Shown one piece after another: positions 33,156-41,731 of a DNA stretch of 64,000 nucleotides. This stretch comes from Altererythrobacter sp. CAU 1644 (lineage in GTDB: Bacteria > Pseudomonadota > Alphaproteobacteria > Sphingomonadales > Sphingomonadaceae): the NCBI RefSeq assembly GCF_029623755.1, contig NZ_CP121106.1, positions 1,437,001-1,501,000 on the forward strand, read 5' to 3'. The notes below the pieces were generated by a model, which saw only the letters and a program-made list of their open reading frames with translations, was not told the DNA's origin and ran no database searches. Made by a program: the position numbers and the translations under genes. The first letter of the stretch is position 1. Each line of letters opens with the position of its first letter.

Positions 33156-34402
33156 ATAATCCCGACCGCTTTCCCGGCGCGTTCGAACATGCCGAGGATG
33201 GTGTTGACTTCCTCTTCGGTATGTTCGGCGCACAGCGAGCAGCGCAGCAGCGTCATGTTGGCGGGCGTTGCCGGCGGGCGCGCAAGGTTGACGTAGAGGC
33301 CCTCCCTCAGAAGCGCTTCCCACATCGCCGCGCCGCGCTCGAGATCGGGCATGATCACCGCGATGATCGCGCTTTGCGGTTCCTCTGTACCAAGCTGGAA
33401 GCCGAGATCGGCTAGCCCCTTGTGCAGGTTCTTCGAATTCTCCCACAGGTGGGCGCGCTTGTTCGAGCCGTGCATCAGCTTGCGGATCGAGGTCGCCGCA
33501 GTTGCCACCACCGAAGGCGGCAGCGAAGCGGTGAAGACATAGGGGCGGCAGACCAGCCGCATGATCTCGAACTTGGGATGGTTCGAAACGCAGAAGCCGC
33601 CAACCGTGCCCACGCTCTTCGAGAACGTACCGATGATGAAATCGACATCATCGATCACGCCCTGGTCTTCGACAACGCCGCGACCGTGTTCGCCGATGAA
33701 GCCCATCGAGTGCGCTTCGTCGACCAGCACCATCGCGCCATATTTCTTGGCAACCGCAACCATTTCCTTGAGCGGGGCAACGTCGCCGAGCATCGAGTAG
33801 ACGCCCTCGAGCACGACGAGCTTGCCCGCACCTTCGGGAATACGGCGGAGGCGCTTTTCCATTGCCTCGATGTCGTTGTGCTTGAACGGGACAACTTCGG
33901 CATTGCCCATCGCGCAGCCGTCCCAGATCGAGGCGTGGCTGTCGATGTCGAGCACGATGTAATCGCCCTTGCCGGCGATAGTCGAGATGATCCCGAGGTT
34001 GGCCTGGTATCCGGTCGAAAACACCATGGCATGATCCATGGCGTAGAATTCCTTGAGCGCTTCCTCGCACTCCTTGTGACCCTGGTAGGTGCCGTTGAGC
34101 ACGCGGCTGCCGGTGGTGCCCGAACCGAAATCGGCCAGCGCCTGCTTGCCTGCCTCGACCACGTCGGGATCGAAGGTCATGCCCATGTAGTTGTAGGTGC
34201 CGAGCAGGATCGTGTCGCGCCCGTTGCAGATCGCGCGCGTCGGCGACAGCACTTTCTCCATCACCAGGTTGAACGGATCCTCGACCCCGCTCGCGAGCAG
34301 GCCCTCGCGCATTTGGATCAGGTCGTCGAACTTGGAGAACAGATCCTTCCCCTCGCCTTCGATTGCGACCGGCTGGTCGGGTTGGCTGATGCCTTCGCTC
34401 AT
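33152..34402 (-). CDS. spt: Serine palmitoyltransferase
   Basis: A 416-residue PLP enzyme of the alpha-oxoamine synthase family that condenses serine with a palmitoyl thioester, the first step of sphingolipid synthesis. The Schiff-base Lys262 is in GTFSKSVGTVGG, the serine-site His156 in DIDSHASIWDG, and VDEAHSMGFIGEHGRG is present. It is close in length to the soluble Sphingomonas enzyme. The acyl carrier protein gene 14 nt upstream supports SPT over biotin or haem synthesis paralogues. Sphingolipids replace lipopolysaccharide in sphingomonads. Confidence 0.93.
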   Translation of the reverse strand: MSEGISQPDQPVAIEGEGKDLFSKFDDLIQMREGLLASGVEDPFNLVMEKVLSPTRAICNGRDTILLGTYNYMGMTFDPDVVEAGKQALADFGSGTTGSRVLNGTYQGHKECEEALKEFYAMDHAMVFSTGYQANLGIISTIAGKGDYIVLDIDSHASIWDGCAMGNAEVVPFKHNDIEAMEKRLRRIPEGAGKLVVLEGVYSMLGDVAPLKEMVAVAKKYGAMVLVDEAHSMGFIGEHGRGVVEDQGVIDDVDFIIGTFSKSVGTVGGFCVSNHPKFEIMRLVCRPYVFTASLPPSVVATAATSIRKLMHGSNKRAHLWENSKNLHKGLADLGFQLGTEEPQSAIIAVIMPDLERGAAMWEALLREGLYVNLARPPATPANMTLLRCSLCAEHTEEEVNTILGMFERAGKAVGII

Positions 34403-34416
34403 GCTGGGGGCGCCTC

Positions 34417-34659
34417 TCAGTTGTCCTGGAGCTTGGTTACGGCGTCGACCAGTTGACCGTAATTCTCGATCTCGGCCTGCTGGTTCATGCTGATGATCAC
34501 ATCGAATTCGTCTTCGATCTCGGCGACGAAATCCATCACCGTCAGGCTGTCGAATTCAAGGTCGCCCGCGAAGGTGGTGGCTTCGCTGATCTCGACGCCC
34601 TTCTTGTTGAATGGCTCGATCAGCGAGCGGATGCGGGTGTCGACTTCGGCACGATCCAT
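34417..34659 (-). CDS. Acyl carrier protein for sphingolipid synthesis
   Basis: An 80-residue ACP with phosphopantetheine Ser38 in EFDSLTVMDF. It is not the fatty-acid-synthesis ACP (which is DSLD/E-type and next to fab genes); placement immediately upstream of spt on the same strand makes it the dedicated carrier described for Caulobacter (acpR) and sphingomonads. A TTGACA-like element lies on the minus strand near 34742-34747, but its -10 is unclear. Confidence 0.88.
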   Translation of the reverse strand: MDRAEVDTRIRSLIEPFNKKGVEISEATTFAGDLEFDSLTVMDFVAEIEDEFDVIISMNQQAEIENYGQLVDAVTKLQDN

Positions 34660-34818
34660 GTGTGAACTCTCTTTCTCAGATCTCGTCGGCTGGCGGCGCC
34701 TGCCACGTTATTGCGGCGGAAAAGCGGTTGTTGGCCGCGCTTGTCAAGCTTTGAGCCTACCGGCAGGTTCCGCGGGCCGGACCGCCCTCGGGGCAATCCT
34801 TTGGTTTAATGGGGTTTT

Positions 34819-35181
34819 TCAGAGCAGGGCCTTCACCGCATTCATGAAGGGCACGATCGAGACCGGCTTGGCAAGATAGCTCGCCGCGCCCGCATCGCGA
34901 ATGCGCTCTTCATCGCCCTTGCCGGCATAGGCGGTCACTGCCAGCACCGGGATCTCGCGCAGGGTCAAGTCCCGCTTGGCCTGCTCGATCAGGTCGACGC
35001 CCGAAACATTGGGCAGCTGGATGTCCATGATGATGAGATCGGGCGACACGCGCCGCGCAGTGTCGAGCGCCTGCTCGCCGTCGGCTTCCGGCTCGACTTC
35101 GAATCCATTGGCCTTCAAAACATCGCAGAACAATTTCCGGTTGAGGTCGTTGTCCTCGACAACCAGGATTCTCTTTGCCAC
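34819..35181 (-). CDS. divK: DivK-type single-domain response regulator
   Basis: A 120-residue receiver domain with no output domain. The phosphorylation site is Asp53 in LIIMDIQLP, the acidic pocket EDND is at residues 9-12, and KPVSIVPF near the end carries the conserved lysine. Sequence order and the SxVxF C terminus match Caulobacter DivK, which controls the PleC/DivJ/DivL/CtrA cell-cycle relay. The start GTG 35181 begins VAKRILVVEDN; the longer frame was rejected. ctrA is in the same window at 62343. Confidence 0.9.
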   Translation of the reverse strand: MAKRILVVEDNDLNRKLFCDVLKANGFEVEPEADGEQALDTARRVSPDLIIMDIQLPNVSGVDLIEQAKRDLTLREIPVLAVTAYAGKGDEERIRDAGAASYLAKPVSIVPFMNAVKALL

Positions 35182-35225
35182 TGGCACTAGCGCTCCCACA
35201 TTCGGCACCTAACTAGATTAATGGA

Positions 35226-35522
35226 ATGAACCCCACAATTCGCAATTCGACTGAATCCCCCAAGGATACCGGCGCCGAACCTTCCACCTTGGCGCTGGCA
35301 GCGCTCGGCTGGGTGCTGCAGGACGGCGATCGGGCCGATCGGTTTCTCTCGCTCACCGGCCTCGATCCGGACACCTTGCGGACAAGCCTCTCGGAACGTG
35401 GCGTACAGGCATCGGTGCTGGAATTCCTCGCCAATCACGAGCCGGACCTGATCCGCTGCGCCGAGGCGATGGCGGTCACGCCCGAGGAATTGGTCGCCGC
35501 GCACCGGGAACTGGCCCGATGA
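35226..35522 (+). CDS. DUF3572 protein
   Basis: A 98-residue protein with ALAALGWVLQDGDRADRFLS and the C-terminal CAEAMAVTPEELVAAHRELA, features of DUF3572, which often stands divergently from divK in Alphaproteobacteria. The function is unknown. It is the first gene of the operon that continues with HAD, RidA, GDPD and acyltransferase genes; its stop overlaps the HAD start by 4 nt. Confidence 0.85.
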   Translation: MNPTIRNSTESPKDTGAEPSTLALAALGWVLQDGDRADRFLSLTGLDPDTLRTSLSERGVQASVLEFLANHEPDLIRCAEAMAVTPEELVAAHRELAR

Positions 35523-36145
35523 GTCGCCCGCTGATCATCAGCGATTGCGACGAAGTGCTGCTGCACATGGTCGCGCCCTTCAAGGACTGGCTCGAAGAAA
35601 GCCAGGGCGTGTCGTTCAATCTCGTCGGCAACAACTTCGGCACTGCCATGCGGTGGAAGGAAAGCGACGAGTTGGTCGCACATGACGACGTCTGGCGCCT
35701 GCTCAACGGTTTCTTCGATACGGAGATGCATCGCCAGATGCCAATCGACGGCGCAGTGCACGGCATCAACCGGCTGGCCGAGGATTGCGACGTGGTCATC
35801 CTTACCAACCTGCTCGACAAGCGCCGCGACAACCGGGCGCGGCAATTGGCCGACCATGGCGTGCATGTGCGCGTCTTCACCAATCAGGGCCCGAAGGGGC
35901 CGACGCTCAAGGCAATCGTCGAGGAATACGCCCCCTCGCACGCGATCTTCATCGACGATCTGGCCCAGCACCATCAATCAGCCGCCGAGACGGTGCCGCA
36001 CCTGACCCGGCTGCACCTGTGCGGCGAACCCATGATCGCCGGGCGCATTCCCTGCGCCCATGAAGCGGGGCACGCCCATGCGCGGATCGACAACTGGGCC
36101 GAGGCGCTTCCCTGGCTGCTCGGCGAGCTTGAAAAGGACCAATGA
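35519..36145 (+). CDS. HAD-family hydrolase
   Basis: A 208-residue HAD protein with the nucleophile motif ISDCDEVLL (Asp9 and Asp11), motif II VILTNLL and motif IV FIDDLAQ. The substrate is unknown; small phosphorylated metabolites are typical. It sits between coupled genes with 4-nt overlaps at both ends, which suggests a shared housekeeping-repair role. Confidence 0.86.
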   Translation: MSRPLIISDCDEVLLHMVAPFKDWLEESQGVSFNLVGNNFGTAMRWKESDELVAHDDVWRLLNGFFDTEMHRQMPIDGAVHGINRLAEDCDVVILTNLLDKRRDNRARQLADHGVHVRVFTNQGPKGPTLKAIVEEYAPSHAIFIDDLAQHHQSAAETVPHLTRLHLCGEPMIAGRIPCAHEAGHAHARIDNWAEALPWLLGELEKDQ

Positions 36146-36603
36146 TGAGCATCGACGCGCGTTTGGAAGAACTGGGAATTACCCTGCCCGAGGCAGCCGC
36201 TCCGGTGGCGAGCTATGTGCCGGTCGTGGTCGCGGGCGGCTTCGCCTATGTCTCGGGCCAGGTCTCCTTTGTCGACGGCCAATTGCTCAAGGGCCGCCTG
36301 GGCGACGATGTTTCGCTCGATGACGGGGTCAAGGCAGCGCGTGGCTGCGGCTTGATGATCCTCGCCCAACTGAAAGCCGCCCTGGGCTCGCTCGACCGGG
36401 TGGAGCGGATCGTGAAACTTGGCGGCTTCGTCAATTCGACTCCCGAATTCGCCGACCAGCCCAAGGTGGTGAACGGCGCGTCCGACCTAATGCTCGAGGT
36501 GTTCGGCGAGGCGGGCAAGCATGCGCGCGCTGCAGTCGGCGCTCCGTCGCTGCCGCTCGGCGTCGCGGTCGAGGTCGATGCGGTGGTTGCCGTTCGCGCG
36601 TGA
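36142..36603 (+). CDS. RidA-family (YjgF/YER057c) protein
   Basis: A 153-residue RidA-like protein, GGFAYVSGQVSFVDGQLLKG and RVERIVKLGGFVNSTPEF, ending LPLGVAVEVDAVVAV. Canonical members hydrolyse reactive enamines/imines; the catalytic arginine of the active subfamily is not where I would expect it, so this may be a diverged YjgF-like member. It is coupled to HAD and GDPD genes by overlaps. Confidence 0.86.
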   Translation: MMSIDARLEELGITLPEAAAPVASYVPVVVAGGFAYVSGQVSFVDGQLLKGRLGDDVSLDDGVKAARGCGLMILAQLKAALGSLDRVERIVKLGGFVNSTPEFADQPKVVNGASDLMLEVFGEAGKHARAAVGAPSLPLGVAVEVDAVVAVRA

Positions 36604-37328
36604 CTGGCAGGACCGCTCCCGACTGGCTGACGCAATGGGAATATGCCCATCGCGGCCTGCACGGGAACGGCATACCCGAAAACTCGCTCGAGGGTGCGCG
36701 GCGGGCGATCGCGGCCGGGATGGGCATCGAATGCGATATCCAGCGCAGCGCCGACGGATCGCTGATGGTGTTCCACGATTGGGACCTGCTGCGGCTCACC
36801 GGTACCGAGGGGCTCACCGAAGGGCGCACTGCGCTCGAACTGCGTGAGTTGCGCTATCTCGACAGCGACGAAAGCCCGGCCACGCTGTCGGACCTGCTCG
36901 GTGAAGTAAACGGCCAGGCGCCGCTGCTGATCGAGATCAAGTCGAAGCGCGGCTATGATGTCGAACACACCTGCAAGCTGGTCGCAGAGGCGCTCGCCAA
37001 CTATCGCGGCCCCCATGCGGTGATGAGCTTCGACCCGCGGGTCTCGCGCTGGTTTCGGCGCAGTTCAACAGGCACGCCCTATGGCTTGGTCATGCGTGAA
37101 GACGAGCACGGCTATACGCAGCAGGCGTGGCAGCGGCGGCTGGCCTTCGCGATCGCGCGGCCGCAGTTTCTCGCCTATCATATCGCGGCGCTGCCCAATC
37201 CATGGGTGGCTGGACTGCGCGCCAAGGGTCTGCCTGTCCTCACCTGGACGGTGAATTCGCCCGAGACCCGCGCGCGTGCACTCACTTGCACCGACGCGCT
37301 CATCAGCGAGGGCGCCGGGCTGGCATGA
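36600..37328 (+). CDS. Glycerophosphodiester phosphodiesterase
   Basis: A 242-residue cytoplasmic enzyme starting with GTG. The metal-site motifs are YAHRGLHGNGIPENS, ECDIQRSADGSLMVFHD and LIEIKSK. It hydrolyses glycerophosphodiesters to glycerol-3-phosphate and an alcohol. GTGA overlap with the RidA gene and ATGA overlap with the acyltransferase gene place it in one translational unit. Confidence 0.92.
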   Translation: MTGRTAPDWLTQWEYAHRGLHGNGIPENSLEGARRAIAAGMGIECDIQRSADGSLMVFHDWDLLRLTGTEGLTEGRTALELRELRYLDSDESPATLSDLLGEVNGQAPLLIEIKSKRGYDVEHTCKLVAEALANYRGPHAVMSFDPRVSRWFRRSSTGTPYGLVMREDEHGYTQQAWQRRLAFAIARPQFLAYHIAALPNPWVAGLRAKGLPVLTWTVNSPETRARALTCTDALISEGAGLA

Positions 37329-38461
37329 GCAGCGAAGAGCTGACCGTCAAACTCTCGCCCTCGGTCGGCGCGTTCGATGCCGCCGAATGGAATGCCTTGG
37401 GCGGTTATCGCAATCCTTTCGTTAGCCATGAATTCCTCAGCGCACTCGAAGATTCGGGCAGCGTGGGTAGCGGTACCGGCTGGGATCCCGTGCCGATCGT
37501 GATCGAGGATGACGCGGGAAAGCTGCTCGCGGCCATGCCGAGCTACGCCAAGGGACATAGCCAGGGCGAATATGTATTCGACCACGCCTGGGCCGACGCG
37601 CTCGAGCGGGCCGGGGGGCGCTATTACCCCAAGCTGCAGATCGCGGCGCCTTTCACCCCTGCCAACGGTCCGCGGCTGCTGCTGAAGGACGAGAGCCTTG
37701 CCCCGCAACTGCTCAAGGCGGCGTCCATCGTTTGCCATCAGAACGGTCTGTCATCGGCGCATGCGACATTCATCGAGGACGCCCAACTGCACCTGTTCGA
37801 AGAGGCCGGCTGGCTGATGCGCAGCGATATCCAGTTCCACTGGCACAATCGCGGCTACGGCTGTTTCGACGATTTTCTCGGCGAGCTCGCATCGCGCAAG
37901 CGCCGGAGCCTGCGCAAGGAGCGCGCTGCGGCGCAGGAAGGTGTCGAGATCGTTCGGTTGACCGGCGACGATATCAAGCCACACCACTGGGACGCCTTCT
38001 GGATCTTCTACCAGGATACCGGGGCCAGGAAGTGGGGCTCACCCTATCTGACGCGCGAGGCCTTCAGCCTGTTCGGCGAACGGATGGCCGACCGGTTGGT
38101 CCTGATCCTGGCGCAGATCGAAGGTCAGCCGATCGCCGGTGCGCTCAATTTTATCGGGAGCGATGCGCTTTATGGGCGCTATTGGGGGTGCACGCTCGAC
38201 AAGCGCTTCCTGCATTTCGAGCTTTGCTATTATCAGGCAATCGATCTGGCGATTGAGCTGGGACTGGACCGGGTCGAAGCCGGCGCCCAGGGCGGACACA
38301 AGCTCGCGCGGGGCTATGAACCGGTCAAAACCTGGTCGGCGCACTGGCTGGCCAACCCATCCTTCAGTGAAGCTGTTGCCGATTTTCTCGAGCGAGAACG
38401 CGAAGGCGTTGCACTCGACCAGAATTACCTCGGCATGAGAACGCCCTTCAAGAAGGGCTAA
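37325..38461 (+). CDS. GNAT-like DUF482 protein (peptidogalycan-type acyltransferase)
   Basis: A 378-residue member of the FemAB/GNAT-like DUF482 family (VSHEFLSALEDSGSVGSGTG, GYGCFDDFLGELASRKRRSL, GRYWGCTLDKRFLHFELCYY, GGHKLARGYEPVKTWS). Relatives transfer aminoacyl groups or are annotated as peptidogalycan-biosynthesis proteins; the acceptor is unknown. ATG 37325 overlaps the GDPD stop. It is the last gene of the operon that begins at 35226. Confidence 0.86.
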   Translation: MSSEELTVKLSPSVGAFDAAEWNALGGYRNPFVSHEFLSALEDSGSVGSGTGWDPVPIVIEDDAGKLLAAMPSYAKGHSQGEYVFDHAWADALERAGGRYYPKLQIAAPFTPANGPRLLLKDESLAPQLLKAASIVCHQNGLSSAHATFIEDAQLHLFEEAGWLMRSDIQFHWHNRGYGCFDDFLGELASRKRRSLRKERAAAQEGVEIVRLTGDDIKPHHWDAFWIFYQDTGARKWGSPYLTREAFSLFGERMADRLVLILAQIEGQPIAGALNFIGSDALYGRYWGCTLDKRFLHFELCYYQAIDLAIELGLDRVEAGAQGGHKLARGYEPVKTWSAHWLANPSFSEAVADFLEREREGVALDQNYLGMRTPFKKG

Positions 38462-38470
38462 AGGCGAATT

Positions 38471-38800
38471 TCAGGCGGCCTTGCGGCGTTCGTCGGCCAG
38501 CCATTCGCGCGCGCGGCGCTGGGCTTCGGCAATTTCGCGTGCGCACATCTCGTCGGAGATGTCGGCGCGGCACCAGCTTGCTTCCTCGTGACCCTTCGAA
38601 GCGGCGAGGTTGAACCACTTGTGCGCTTCGATCAGGTCGCAATCGGCGCCATGGCTGCCGGTCGAGAAAGCGACGCCTAGGTCGAAATAGGCCGAGATGT
38701 CACCTTGCGCCGCAGCGGCAAGGCAGCGCGCGACCAGCAGGTCGCCCTGGTTTGTCTTCAGTTCCGTGGCTGCGCCACCATCGATACCCTTCAGTTCCAT
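38471..38800 (-). CDS. Short Sel1-repeat protein
   Basis: A 109-residue protein with one clear Sel1/TPR-like repeat, DLIEAHKWFNLAASKGHEEA, and a preceding half-repeat ending AYFDLGVAFSTGSHGADCDL. It has no signal peptide. Such proteins act as protein-interaction adaptors. It is convergent with the acyltransferase gene, 9 nt apart. Confidence 0.75.
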   Translation of the reverse strand: MELKGIDGGAATELKTNQGDLLVARCLAAAAQGDISAYFDLGVAFSTGSHGADCDLIEAHKWFNLAASKGHEEASWCRADISDEMCAREIAEAQRRAREWLADERRKAA

Positions 38801-39169
38801 ATTTGGTCCCCCTGTGGTCGGCAGCCCGAGCCCCCTTTGCGCTGACTGCCTGACCCGGAGATCGCCCCAACATGGTCAACAAATGGTTAATTGGTGATGC
38901 AATTATTCATCATGCTATCCGGGCAAATGATCGAGGAGCGCGCTGCGCAGGAGGCGCTCACCGATGAATTCATCGCTTTTGGGCGTTCCGTAATGATTAA
39001 TTTTTCCACGCTAAAGGACTTCCCGGTCAAACCGTCTTGTATGGCAATCCGGCCCCGCCTATAGGCGCGCCAATCGACCAAAGCCTGGGGTCGGACCGCG
39101 CTACCGGAAAAATCCGGGGCGTCACTATTGGACGGTCTGACAGGTTAGCGATTGGGGTACGAGGACCAA
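38801..39169. other. Intergenic stretch upstream of dksA
   Basis: This 369-nt stretch between the divergent Sel1 and dksA genes contains no frame I can support. It is more AT-rich than its surroundings near 38877-38915 and 38994-39012 and carries TTAA motifs (about 38885 and 38998) that could be half-sites for CtrA, but no full TTAA-N7-TTAA. It presumably holds the two divergent promoters. Confidence 0.5.
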
Positions 39170-39628
39170 ATGGCCACTGCGGCGTCTAACGACATCGACA
39201 TTCTCGCTAAAGCAAAGCGCATGCTCGCCGAGGACTACGTTCCGAGTGAGGACGAGCCCTATATGAACGAGCAGCAGCAGAACTATTTCCGCATGCTGCT
39301 GATCGAATGGAAGCGCTCGATCCACAGCGCGGCCGACCAGACCTTGCATGCCTTGCAGGATGGCCCGATCCGTGAGCCCGACCTCAATGACCGCGCATCG
39401 AGCGAGACCGACTGGGGGATCGAACTGCGGACGCGTGACCGGCAGCGCAAGCTGATTTCCAAGATCGACTCGGCGTTGCGCCGGATCGACGAAGGCGAGT
39501 ACGGATATTGCGAAGTAACCGGCGATCCGATCGGCCTGAAGCGCCTGATCGCGCGTCCGGTCGCGACCATGACGGTCGAGGCGCAGGAAGCGCACGAGCG
39601 CAAGGAGAAGATCTCGCGCGACGATTGA
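39170..39628 (+). CDS. dksA: DksA-type RNA polymerase-binding transcription factor
   Basis: A 152-residue DksA homologue with the coiled-coil domain (YFRMLLIEWKRSIHSAADQT) and the tip region. The zinc finger is degenerate: only Cys114 is left of the four, giving C114-x2-T117 then 17 residues and T135-x2-A138. That CXXT-x17-TXXA layout is the one described for the zinc-independent DksA of Rhodobacter sphaeroides. The start ATG 39170 has GAGGA upstream. It should modulate rRNA and amino-acid promoters together with ppGpp. Confidence 0.92.
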   Translation: MATAASNDIDILAKAKRMLAEDYVPSEDEPYMNEQQQNYFRMLLIEWKRSIHSAADQTLHALQDGPIREPDLNDRASSETDWGIELRTRDRQRKLISKIDSALRRIDEGEYGYCEVTGDPIGLKRLIARPVATMTVEAQEAHERKEKISRDD

Positions 39629-39810
39629 GGCGCGAGTTCTTCCACCACCCAGATATTGTCTTGAGACCCGCTGCGCGCTGCGACCAGCGGTGCCGCGAAG
39701 GTTTAGGTTAAAGCTTCCTTAGGCTCTTCGGGTTAGCTTCCCAAACATACGTCCGATGATGGGCGTATTGGTGCTTAACGCGAGGATTTTGGTAAGGATC
39801 TCGATCAGAC

Positions 39811-40182
39811 ATGGCTGGTGTAGAAACTCGGAATCTGGCCCGTGAAAGCCTGATCATGATGGCGGACATGCGGGTCGAGAACGTGGTTGCGAACTACCGT
39901 ATCAAGGTACGCAACCTGTCGCCTGGCGGCATGATGGGCGCCGGAGAGGCGCGGGTCGTACTCGGTTCGCGAGTTACCATAACCCTGCGCGGACTCGAGC
40001 CGGTCAACGGAACCGTTGCCTGGGTGCAGGGCGATCGGTTCGGCGTGGCATTCGATGTCGAGGTCGATTGCGAACACGCCAAGCACGTCTATTTCAACAG
40101 CGCCGCCAGCCGTTCGCTTGAAAGCGCCATTGTCGAGCGCCCGGGCGGCTCGACCCGGCACGAGAAGTACCGCCCGATCTGA
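39811..40182 (+). CDS. PilZ-domain protein
   Basis: A 123-residue PilZ-domain protein with VRNLSPGGMMGAGEARVVLG, corresponding to the [D/N]xSxxG c-di-GMP motif, and AWVQGDRFGVAFDVEVDCEH at the C-terminal barrel. The N-terminal RxxxR ligand motif is not clearly in its usual place, so c-di-GMP binding is uncertain. It stands alone between dksA and the lipoprotein gene. Confidence 0.82.
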   Translation: MAGVETRNLARESLIMMADMRVENVVANYRIKVRNLSPGGMMGAGEARVVLGSRVTITLRGLEPVNGTVAWVQGDRFGVAFDVEVDCEHAKHVYFNSAASRSLESAIVERPGGSTRHEKYRPI

Positions 40183-40243
40183 CGGGCGATATCGCGATCA
40201 AACTTCGCTGACCTTTGCTGCGCATGCTGCTAACGCCGGTCGC

Positions 40244-41713
40244 ATGGTGCGATTCTGGCTGGCCTTCCTGCTGCTTGTGACGACCGCCGCTTGCGGCCAG
40301 TCCGGCGGCGGCGGGCCGGTCAATGTGGCGGTGATCGGCGAGCCCGCCAGCCTGTTCCAGAAGGGCGTGCGGCTGTCCTACGGCGCGCAACACTTGCGGT
40401 CGGCCACGCATGAAGGGCTGATCGGCTTCGACGCCACCGGTCAAGTCGTTCCCGCGATTGCCGAACGCTGGCTCGTGACCGACGACGGGTTGAGCTACAT
40501 CTTCAAGCTGCGCGACTCCACCTGGCCGGGCGGCGAGCGGATTTCCTCACGCGACGTCCAGCGCCTGCTGCGCGAGAATATCCGCCAGCTCGAAGGGACG
40601 TCGCTGGGGCACGATCTCGCCAAGATCTCAGACATCCGCGCGATGGCGGGGCGGGTTATTGAAATCCGCCTGTCGAGCCCGATGCCCGAATTCCTTCGCT
40701 TGCTGGCGCAACCCGAGATGGGGCTGATCCGCGGTGGGGAAGGGACTGGGCCCTTCGCCCTCACCCGCGAGGATAACAGCAGCATCGCTCGCCTTGCCCT
40801 CTTGCCACCGGAGCTGCGTGGGTTGCCAGCAGCCGACGACTGGCGCGGCCGCAGCCGCGATTTGACCTTTCGCGCGCTCCCTGCCGGTCAGGCGGTAACC
40901 GCATTTTCCAATGGGGAGGTCGATCTGGTCCTTAATGGGCGGCTGGCAGAACTGCCGCTGGTTGATACCGGCCCCCTGACCCGTGGCACCGTCAGGCTCG
41001 ACCCTGCCCTCGGACTGTTCGGACTGCTCGTCCGGAGCAACGAGGGATTGCTGGCCGATCCGCGCATGCGTGAAGCCCTGTCGATGGCGATCGACCGCGA
41101 TACGATGATGCAGCCCTTCAGCATCGGCGGCTGGCGCCCTTCCTACGAGATTGTCCCGCGCGAGCTGTGGGGCGACGTCGTCCCACAACGCGTGGTCTGG
41201 GAGGACTGGACGATGGAGCAGCGCCGCGCCGATGCGCGCAATCGGATCGGGAGCTGGGCGCGCTCTCAAGGCGGTAACGCTGTCGTCTCGGTCAGCCTTC
41301 CCTCAGGCCCCGGTAGCGACCAATTGTTCGAACGGATCGCGCGCGACTTCCAGGCGATCGGCGTGACAGCACGGCGCGCCGCCGCGGGCCAGCGAGGGGA
41401 TCTGGAGCTGTTCGATAGCGTCGCCCGCTATGCCTCTCCGCGCTGGTTCCTCAACCAGTTCAATTGCGGTATTCGGTCGGGCCCGTGCTCGCCGCAAGCC
41501 GATGCGATGGTCGCCGAATCGCTCAATGAGGCTGACCTCAACGAGAAATCGGCGACTCTGGCCGAGGCGCAGCTGGAACTGCGCGCTTCGAATATCTTCA
41601 TTCCCTTCGGGGCGCCGATCCGCTGGTCGCTCGTGCGCGGGACGATTGCCGGGTTCGAAGACAATGGCTGGGTGCTGCACCCCTTGTCCCCGCTCGCGGA
41701 ACCCACCAATTAG
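40244..41713 (+). CDS. Peptide/solute-binding lipoprotein of an ABC transporter (SBP_bac_5)
   Basis: A 489-residue lipoprotein: signal LAFLLLVTTAACGQS with the lipobox Cys17, then the family-5 binding protein fold (RSATHEGLIGFDATGQVVPA, ALSMAIDRDTM). Substrates are typically peptides or similar solutes. No permease or ATPase genes are adjacent, so it is an orphan component. The start MVRFWLAF (40244) is chosen for the lipoprotein signal; the longer frame runs back into the PilZ gene. Confidence 0.85.
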   Translation: MVRFWLAFLLLVTTAACGQSGGGGPVNVAVIGEPASLFQKGVRLSYGAQHLRSATHEGLIGFDATGQVVPAIAERWLVTDDGLSYIFKLRDSTWPGGERISSRDVQRLLRENIRQLEGTSLGHDLAKISDIRAMAGRVIEIRLSSPMPEFLRLLAQPEMGLIRGGEGTGPFALTREDNSSIARLALLPPELRGLPAADDWRGRSRDLTFRALPAGQAVTAFSNGEVDLVLNGRLAELPLVDTGPLTRGTVRLDPALGLFGLLVRSNEGLLADPRMREALSMAIDRDTMMQPFSIGGWRPSYEIVPRELWGDVVPQRVVWEDWTMEQRRADARNRIGSWARSQGGNAVVSVSLPSGPGSDQLFERIARDFQAIGVTARRAAAGQRGDLELFDSVARYASPRWFLNQFNCGIRSGPCSPQADAMVAESLNEADLNEKSATLAEAQLELRASNIFIPFGAPIRWSLVRGTIAGFEDNGWVLHPLSPLAEPTN

Positions 41714-41731
41714 GTGGGAAAGGAGAATCCG

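Noticed and set aside
38887..39081. 64-codon minus-strand open frame in the dksA upstream region
   Set aside because: It has no Shine-Dalgarno site, no motif and an unusual composition compared with neighbouring genes; treated as non-coding.
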